A DNA stretch of 36,841 nucleotides from Streptomyces corallincola (GTDB taxonomy: Bacteria > Actinomycetota > Actinomycetes > Streptomycetales > Streptomycetaceae). Of the stretch, positions 31,908 to 36,841 are shown piece after piece (position 1 is the stretch's first letter; every line of letters starts with the position of its first letter). The position numbers and the translations under genes are program-made. Location of the stretch: NCBI RefSeq assembly GCF_019104725.1, contig NZ_JAHRXF010000057.1, positions 1 to 36,841 on the forward strand, given 5' to 3'. Below the pieces are notes generated by a model that did no database searches, had not been told where the DNA came from, and saw nothing but the letters and a program-made list of their open reading frames with translations.

Positions 31908-33617
31908 TCAGCGGGCGGTGCGGCGGCCGGGTGCCCGGCCCGTGCCCGTACGACCGGTCGCGCCGCCACTGGCTCCGGTGCGGCCCGAGGCGCTGCCGCC
32001 CGCTGCCGTACGGCCCGTACCGCTGCCGCTGGTTCCGGTGCGGCCCGTGCCCGTACGGCCTGTCGTACCGGTGCCGTTGGCGCTCTTGCCGGTCGCTCCG
32101 CGCCGGGCCGATCCACGGGCGCCCGTGCCCGTACCCGTGCTCTTGCTCGCGCCGTTCGATCCGGAGGTGTCCGGGGTGCGGCGGCCGGAGCCGCCGTTGC
32201 CGGTCCTGGTGGCGGCGCCGGACGTGGCCGTTCCGGCTGCTCCGCCGCCGCGGCGACGGCGGGCCGGGCGCTTGCCGGGCGTGCCGTCCTGCCGGGTGCG
32301 CTGCGGTGCGGCGGGCTCGGGGATCTCGATGGTGACGGCCACGCCGGAGGGCTCGCGGGCGCCGGTGAGGGCGGCCAGCTCGGGGGCGGAGGAGGTGACA
32401 CGGGACGTACGGGGGCGGATGCCCGCGTCGGACATGAGCCGGGTCATCTCCCGCTTCTGCTCGGGCAGGACCAGGGTGACCACGCTGCCGGAGCCGCCGG
32501 CGCGCGCGGTACGGCCGCCCCGGTGGAGGTAGTCCTTGTGGTCGGTGGGGGGATCGACGTTGACGACGAGGTCGAGGTCGTCGATGTGTATGCCGCGGGC
32601 GGCGACGTTGGTCGCCACGAGGGCGGTGACCTGGCCGTTCTTGAACTGCTCCAGGGTGCGGGTGCGCTGCGGCTGGGAGCGTCCGCCGTGCAGGGCGGCG
32701 GCGCGGACGCCGACGGCGAGGAGCCGCTTGGCGAGCCGGTCGGCGGACCGCTTGGTGTCGAGGAAGAGGATGACGCGGCCGTCGCGGGCGGCGATGCGGG
32801 TGGTGACGGCCTTCTTGTCGGTCTCGTCCTGGACGTGCAGGACGTGGTGCAGCATGGTCGTCACGGCGCCCGCGGAGGGGTCCACGGAGTGGACGACGGG
32901 GTCGGTGAGGAACTGCTGCACGAGCCGGTCGATGTTGCTGTCCAGGGTGGCCGAGAACAGCATCCGCTGGCCGTCGGCCCGTACCTGCCGGATGACCTTG
33001 GTGATCTGCGGCAGGAAGCCCATGTCCGTCATCTGGTCGGCTTCGTCCAGCACGGTGATGCGGATGTCGTCCAGGACGCAGTCGCCGCGCTCCACCAGGT
33101 CGTTGAGGCGGCCCGGAGTCGCCACGAGCACCTCTGCGCCGCGCCGGAGGGTCCCGGCCTGCTTGGTGATCGACAGACCGCCGACCACGGTCGCCATGCG
33201 GAGGTTGACGGCCGTCGCGTACGGGGTGAGGGCGTCGGTGACCTGCTGGGCGAGTTCGCGGGTGGGGACGAGGACCAGGGCGAGGGGCGCCTTGGGTGCC
33301 GCGCGCAGACCGGCGGTGCGGGCGAGCAGGGCCAGGCCGAAGGCGAGGGTCTTGCCGGAGCCGGTGCGGCCACGGCCGAGGAGGTCACGCCCGGCGAGGG
33401 AGTTGGGCAGGGTGGCGGCCTGGATGGGGAACGGGGTGGTGACGCCCTGCGCGCCGAGCGTCTTCAGCAGGCCCGCGGGCATGTCCAGCTCAGCGAACTC
33501 CGCCACGGCGGGGAGTGCGGGGGTGCTGCTTTCCGGCAGCCGGAATTCCTTCGGCGACGACGTGGACGGGGCGGGTGAAGAGGCACGCCGACTGGATTTC
33601 TGGGGCCTGCGGGACAT
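31908..33617 (-). CDS. DEAD-box ATP-dependent RNA helicase
   Basis: A 569-residue helicase. The Q-motif region is VTTPFPIQAATLP, motif I GRTGSGKT (83-90), Ia PTRELA, DEAD (191-194), SAT (222-224), and motif VI HRGGRTAR (365-372). The catalytic core ends near residue 430. The last 140 residues are a basic, Arg/Gly/Thr/Ser-rich tail with repeated RTGTG and SGRTG units, typical of RNA-binding tails of RhlE-type helicases. Start ATG 33617 is in the frame with MSRRPQK; a longer upstream frame exists but enters the hairpin. The gene follows a cold-shock protein on the same strand with a hairpin between them, so it is probably reached by read-through in the cold. The gap 31743-31907 is empty. Confidence 0.9.
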   Translation of the reverse strand: MSRRPQKSSRRASSPAPSTSSPKEFRLPESSTPALPAVAEFAELDMPAGLLKTLGAQGVTTPFPIQAATLPNSLAGRDLLGRGRTGSGKTLAFGLALLARTAGLRAAPKAPLALVLVPTRELAQQVTDALTPYATAVNLRMATVVGGLSITKQAGTLRRGAEVLVATPGRLNDLVERGDCVLDDIRITVLDEADQMTDMGFLPQITKVIRQVRADGQRMLFSATLDSNIDRLVQQFLTDPVVHSVDPSAGAVTTMLHHVLHVQDETDKKAVTTRIAARDGRVILFLDTKRSADRLAKRLLAVGVRAAALHGGRSQPQRTRTLEQFKNGQVTALVATNVAARGIHIDDLDLVVNVDPPTDHKDYLHRGGRTARAGGSGSVVTLVLPEQKREMTRLMSDAGIRPRTSRVTSSAPELAALTGAREPSGVAVTIEIPEPAAPQRTRQDGTPGKRPARRRRGGGAAGTATSGAATRTGNGGSGRRTPDTSGSNGASKSTGTGTGARGSARRGATGKSANGTGTTGRTGTGRTGTSGSGTGRTAAGGSASGRTGASGGATGRTGTGRAPGRRTAR

Positions 33618-33648
33618 GCGGGGGTCTGCCTTCCTGGAAACAGCGCAA

Positions 33649-33683
33649 ACCGGGGTCCGCACCACGACGGTGCGGACCCCGGT
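33649..33683 (-). terminator. Intrinsic-terminator-like hairpin between csp and helicase genes
   Basis: A 15-bp perfect GC-rich stem (ACCGGGGTCCGCACC and its complement) with a 5-nt loop, followed on the minus strand by only a short T-run. It lies 20 nt downstream of the cold-shock stop and 31 nt before the helicase start. It could end most cold-shock transcripts and let some pass into the helicase gene. Confidence 0.75.
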
Positions 33684-33703
33684 GAGAGAATTCGCGTCCG
33701 CGA

Positions 33704-33907
33704 TTAGGCGGGGACGATGTTCTCCGCCTGCGGGCCCTTCTGGCCCTGCGTGACGTCGAACGAGACCCGCTGGCCCTCCTGCAGCTCACGGAAGCCCTGG
33801 GTGGCGATGTTCGAGTAGTGGGCGAAGACGTCGGGGCCGCCGCCGTCCTGCTCGATGAAGCCGAAGCCCTTTTCCGAGTTGAACCACTTCACGGTGCCCT
33901 GTGCCAT
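33704..33907 (-). CDS. Cold-shock protein (CspA family)
   Basis: A 67-residue single cold-shock domain: MAQGTVKWFNSEKGFGFIEQ with RNP1 (KGFGFI), RNP2 (VFAHYS) and the ending GPQAENIVPA. It binds single-stranded RNA and DNA and keeps mRNA open. Full family length, ATG 33907 with GAAGGAGAAA. An 84-nt leader with a hairpin precedes it, and the DEAD helicase follows, so both may act together in RNA unwinding. Confidence 0.95.
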   Translation of the reverse strand: MAQGTVKWFNSEKGFGFIEQDGGGPDVFAHYSNIATQGFRELQEGQRVSFDVTQGQKGPQAENIVPA

Positions 33908-33964
33908 GACATTTCTCCTTCAGTAGGCAGAGGCCCCATCCGGAGAAGCCGGTAAAACAAATAA

Positions 33965-34026
33965 TGCGCCTGAAGGAGAAGCATTCCCGTCAGGCGCACA
34001 TAAGTTCATGGGTACCACAACTGCAA
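33965..34026 (-). promoter_or_regulatory. Promoter and structured 5' leader of the cold-shock gene
   Basis: Minus strand: -35-like TTGCAG (34021-34026), 17-nt spacer, -10-like TTATGT (33998-34003). The transcript would begin with a hairpin, TGCGCCTGA and its complement (33965-33973, 33990-33998) around a 16-nt loop containing an AAGGAG-complementary CTCCTT. Long structured leaders are typical of cold-shock genes. The remaining sequence to the protease stop at 34175 holds nothing else visible. Confidence 0.5.
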
Positions 34027-34174
34027 CAAGGTGACCGTAGCACAGTGCGGTGGGCGGGGCATCCTGGCACGGCGCGTCGGCCGGTCTCGCGGGTCGGACG
34101 GGGCGTCTCGCCGGGCGGTCGGCGAAGGGGGCGGCGGCCGGAGATCCGGTCGCCGCCCCGTCCGGGTGATTGGA

Positions 34175-35821
34175 TCACTTCACGTTGACGCCGGTCCAGG
34201 CCGCCTCGACGGCCTTGTATTCGGCGCTGTCGGCGCCGTACAGGTCACCGGCCGCCTTGAGGGTGCCGGTGCGGGCGGCGGCGTAGTCGGTCGTGGAGGT
34301 GAAGTACGAGGTCAGCGCCTTGTACCAGATCTGCAGGGCCTTGTCCCGGCCGATGCCGGTGACGGTGGAGCCGTCCTGGGTGGGCGAGTCGTAGCTGACG
34401 CCGTTCACGGTCTTGGCGCCGCTGCCCTCGGCCAGCAGGTAGAAGAAGTGGTTGGCGACGCCGGACGAGTAGTGCACGTCCAGGCCGCCGACGCTGGAGG
34501 ACCAGTAGTCGGCGGAGCCGCCGTCCTTGCTGGGCTTGTCCATGTAGCGCAGCGGGGTGCCGTCGCCGTTGATGTCGATCTGCTCGCCGATGAGGTAGTC
34601 GCCGGGGTCGGCGGCGCTGTCGGCGTAGAACTCGACGCCGGTGCCGAAGATGTCGCTGGTGGCCTCGTTGAGGCCGCCGGACTCGCCGGTGTACTCCAGG
34701 CCCGCGGTGTTGGAGGTGACGCCGTGGCTCATCTCGTGCCCGGCGACGTCCAGTTCGGTGAGCGGGTCGCTGTCGCCCTGGCCGTCGCCGTACGTCATGC
34801 AGAAGCAGCTGTCGTCCCAGAAGGCGTTCACGTACGAGTTGCCGTAGTGGACGCGGGAGTAGGCGCCGGTGCCGTCGTTCTTGATGCCGTTGCGGCCGAA
34901 GGTGTTCTTGTAGAAGTCCCAGGTCTCCTGGGCACCGTAGGCGGCGTCGGCGGCCGCGGTCGCCGCGTTGTTGACGGTGCCGTCGCCCCAGGTGTCCTCG
35001 GACTGCGAGAAGAGGGTGCCCTGGCCGGAGGTGCCGTGGTCGAGGTCGTACGTCTTGTGGCCGCCGCGCGAGGCGTCGGTGAGGGTGTACGTGGAGCCGG
35101 ACTGCGCGGTGGTCAGATCGACCTTGCCGCTGTACTGGGTGTTCCCGACGCCGGTCTCGATGCCCTGGTACGCGTAGAGCTTCTTGCCGGTGGCCGCGTC
35201 GGTGATGACGTGCAGCTGGTTGGGGGTGCCGTCGTCCTGGAGACCGCCGACGACCGTCTCGTAGGCGAGGACGGGCTTGCCGGAACCGGCCCAGACGACC
35301 TTGCGGGCGCCGTCGGAGCTGGTCTTCGCCGAGCCGAGGGTCTTCGCGGCGCCGACCGCCTGCTTCTCGGCGGTGGCCGCGCTGACCTGCGGCTTCAGCG
35401 AGGCGACCTTGATGGTGGCGCCGGTGGCCCTGGTGACGCCCTGAGTTCTGCCGGACTTCGCGGTGTGCACGACCAGGTCGCCGCCGAGCACCGGCAGGCC
35501 GCCGTAGGTGCGCTCGTAGCGGGTGTGGACGGTGCCGTTCGCGTCCTTCACCACGTCCTTGGCGACCAGCTTCTCCTGGGAGCCGAGACCTATCTCGTGG
35601 GCCGTGGTGGCGGCGTCGGTCTGCGCCTGCCGGATCAGCGTGGTCCGCGCGGAGGCCGTCAGGGCGACCGGGGCGGCGGCGAGCGGACGGGCGGCGGTGG
35701 TATCGGCCGGGTCCTGGGCGCTCGCGGTGGTGGAGAGACCGGTGGCGACCAGGGCTCCGGCCGCCACGGCCGTGGCGATGGCCAGGGTGGTGCGCCGACT
35801 GCGTGCGTTTCGCGGAGTCAC
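34175..35821 (-). CDS. Secreted thermolysin-like (M4) zinc metalloprotease
   Basis: A 548-residue prepro-enzyme. Signal peptide: basic start, then LAIATAVAAGALVATGLSTT and TASA, cleavage near residue 35. An FTP/PepSY propeptide follows to about residue 200 (YERTYGGLPVLGGDLVVHT). The catalytic domain has the zinc motif HEMSH (about 362-366) with the third ligand Glu in GGLNEATSDIFG and the active His in DVHYSSGVANHFFY. The C-terminal M4 domain ends VEAAWTGVNVK. It is exported and digests proteins outside the cell. Start GTG 35821 follows AAGGAGCTTGT. Confidence 0.92.
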   Translation of the reverse strand: MTPRNARSRRTTLAIATAVAAGALVATGLSTTASAQDPADTTAARPLAAAPVALTASARTTLIRQAQTDAATTAHEIGLGSQEKLVAKDVVKDANGTVHTRYERTYGGLPVLGGDLVVHTAKSGRTQGVTRATGATIKVASLKPQVSAATAEKQAVGAAKTLGSAKTSSDGARKVVWAGSGKPVLAYETVVGGLQDDGTPNQLHVITDAATGKKLYAYQGIETGVGNTQYSGKVDLTTAQSGSTYTLTDASRGGHKTYDLDHGTSGQGTLFSQSEDTWGDGTVNNAATAAADAAYGAQETWDFYKNTFGRNGIKNDGTGAYSRVHYGNSYVNAFWDDSCFCMTYGDGQGDSDPLTELDVAGHEMSHGVTSNTAGLEYTGESGGLNEATSDIFGTGVEFYADSAADPGDYLIGEQIDINGDGTPLRYMDKPSKDGGSADYWSSSVGGLDVHYSSGVANHFFYLLAEGSGAKTVNGVSYDSPTQDGSTVTGIGRDKALQIWYKALTSYFTSTTDYAAARTGTLKAAGDLYGADSAEYKAVEAAWTGVNVK

Positions 35822-36306
35822 ACAAGCTCCTTATGTGGGGGGACGGTCCGGGCGGTGTGGGGCCGGTCCGGACCGCCGTGAACTGATCTTGCTCGTGCGG
35901 CGGTTGGGGACACCCTGCCATGCATGCCATGCACATGACAGAGGGCGATCAGTGCGGGGACGCGCGGCGGCACGGGGCCGCCGGGGCGGGGGTCAGGGGG
36001 TACGGGAAGCGGGGTGGCGCGGGTGTTCCGGGTGGGCGCGGGAAAGCGGCCGGTTCTTCAACCTGCCTGCTTCCGTGCCGCGTTGGGCCGCGCTGAACTG
36101 GAGCTTTCTCGGGCGGAGTTCATCGCCGGGCGTGCTGCGGTGCATGAGATCTCCATACGGTGTGGGGGGTTGGAGATACGTGCACGAGACAACCTCACGC
36201 GCGGCAGGGCACGCCATGCCCGGCCGGGAGATGCGACAACTCCCCTACCTGGCCTTCACGTTCCGATCACGGACGGCGGACGCGCCGGTGGCTGGAAACC
36301 GGCCGG
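35822..36306. other. Intergenic region, 485 bp, with a tandem repeat
   Basis: No gene recognised. TGCCATGCA is repeated twice in tandem at 35916-35933, about 95 nt upstream of the protease start, and is followed by CATGACA. It may be a regulatory site of the protease gene. The part next to the TetR gene (36000-36306) has open frames on the plus strand that show no family resemblance. Confidence 0.35.
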
Positions 36307-36822
36307 TCACGGCCGGAAGCCCGCGACGGCCAGTTCCAGCAGGCGGGCGGCCTGGGCGGTGCCCTCGGGGGTGGCCGGGGTACGCCAGAGGCAGCTCATG
36401 AGCATCAGGACGTCGGCGGGATCGAGGCCGGGGCGTACGTCGCCCGCGGCCTCGCACGCGGCGAGCAGCCGAGCGATGGCGCCGGTAACCGGGGCGTAGG
36501 TGGCGTCCACGATCTCCTGCGCGGCGGCCGTGTGCAGCGCCTCGCCGAGGCCGTGCTTGAGGCGCACATAGGCGGCGAGGGTGAGGAACCAGTGCCGGAG
36601 CGCGTCCAGTGGGGGGTGGGCGGCGAGGACCTCCGGCACGGAGTCCACGAGGCGGTCGATGTCGTGCCGGTAGACCGCCAGGATCAGTGCCTCGCGGGTC
36701 GGGAAGTGGCGGTACAGGGTGCCGGGGCCGACGCCAGCGCGCTTGGCGATCGAGTTCAGCGAGGCGTCCGGGGATTCCGCGAGGGCGTCGTGGGCGACCT
36801 GGAGGATCGCTTCCCGGTTCTT
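36307..36822 (-). CDS. TetR-family regulator, 5' end missing
   Basis: 172 residues remain. The helix-turn-helix reads KNREAILQVAHDALAESPDA, SLNSIAKRAGVGPGTLYRHF and PTREALILAVYRHDIDRLVD; the C-terminal ligand domain follows to LLELAVAGFRP. About 20 N-terminal residues should precede KNREAIL, but the sequence there changes to adapter at 36823. The regulator's target is unknown; the neighbouring protease or a gene beyond the window are options. Confidence 0.8.
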   Translation of the reverse strand, partial: KNREAILQVAHDALAESPDASLNSIAKRAGVGPGTLYRHFPTREALILAVYRHDIDRLVDSVPEVLAAHPPLDALRHWFLTLAAYVRLKHGLGEALHTAAAQEIVDATYAPVTGAIARLLAACEAAGDVRPGLDPADVLMLMSCLWRTPATPEGTAQAARLLELAVAGFRP

Positions 36823-36841
36823 AGATCGGAAGAGCGGCGTG
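36823..36841. other. Illumina adapter-like sequence at the window end
   Basis: AGATCGGAAGAGCGGCGTG matches the common start of Illumina adapters (AGATCGGAAGAGC) and, beyond that, the universal-adapter continuation with one mismatch (G for T). The TetR frame loses its meaning exactly at this point. It is most likely library adapter left on a contig end, not genomic sequence. Confidence 0.85.

Noticed and set aside
31776..33578. 600-codon open frame on the plus strand
   Set aside because: Antisense of the DEAD-box helicase, Gly/Ala/Arg-rich and without motifs.
33728..33752. GGGCC-N5-GGCCC inside the cold-shock gene
   Set aside because: Wrong spacer and inside a conserved coding sequence.
34031..35881. 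616-codon open frame on the plus strand
   Set aside because: Antisense of the M4 metalloprotease; its length is an effect of high GC.
1..36841. tRNA, rRNA or CRISPR features
   Set aside because: No cloverleaf-like sequence with a recognisable T-loop, no rRNA segment and no regularly spaced repeats were seen by eye on either strand.

Overview
This is a high-GC actinomycete window, almost certainly Streptomyces: GC-rich third positions, GGAGG-type ribosome sites, and families typical of the genus (DUF3052, Rv1733c-like membrane proteins, a type-1 cold-shock protein, an M4 metalloprotease). It ends on what looks like an Illumina adapter (36823-36841), so it is probably a whole contig or contig end.

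From about 1.8 to 27.9 kb it is a dormancy/hypoxia stress island of the kind controlled by DevR/DosR in Mycobacterium tuberculosis and OsdR in S. coelicolor. Intact members are a DevR-like response regulator (10971-11693), four universal stress proteins, four CBS or CBS-BON proteins, two Rv1733c-family membrane proteins, two paralogous zinc alcohol dehydrogenases, a cAMP-binding-domain protein without a DNA-binding domain, and a DUF1918-XRE-PNPOx fusion. Several promoters carry a palindrome GGGCC-N4-GGCCC, with the same 5-4-5 layout as the mycobacterial DosR box (GGGAC-N4-GTCCC). I count six exact copies, all between genes, one of them upstream of the regulator itself.

The same island is a gene graveyard. 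It holds relics of a [NiFe]-hydrogenase module (maturation protease with two frameshifts, N-terminus of the 4Fe-4S subunit), the DevS/OsdK sensor kinase (a GAF scrap), a P-type ATPase, two TrkA potassium-uptake proteins, an acyltransferase E2 C-terminus, a frameshifted DUF1876 gene, Rv1733c and BON ends, a frameshifted RHS protein, and a CBS gene split by an insertion sequence whose removal with one 6-bp duplication restores the frame. Three degenerate insertion sequences (IS3-like, IS1380-like, IS5/DDE-4-like) lie among them. Between 13 and 18.7 kb sits an unrelated insert: DoxX, cupin/LysR pair with a LysR box, a small secreted protein, and a MerR/SnoaL/SDR group.

From 28.4 kb on every gene is intact: DUF3052 protein, a cytochrome P450 with a macrolide-type glycosyltransferase, a cold-shock protein with a DEAD-box helicase, a secreted thermolysin-like protease, and a TetR regulator cut by the end of the window. 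The contrast suggests that the frameshifts in the island are real decay rather than general sequencing error.
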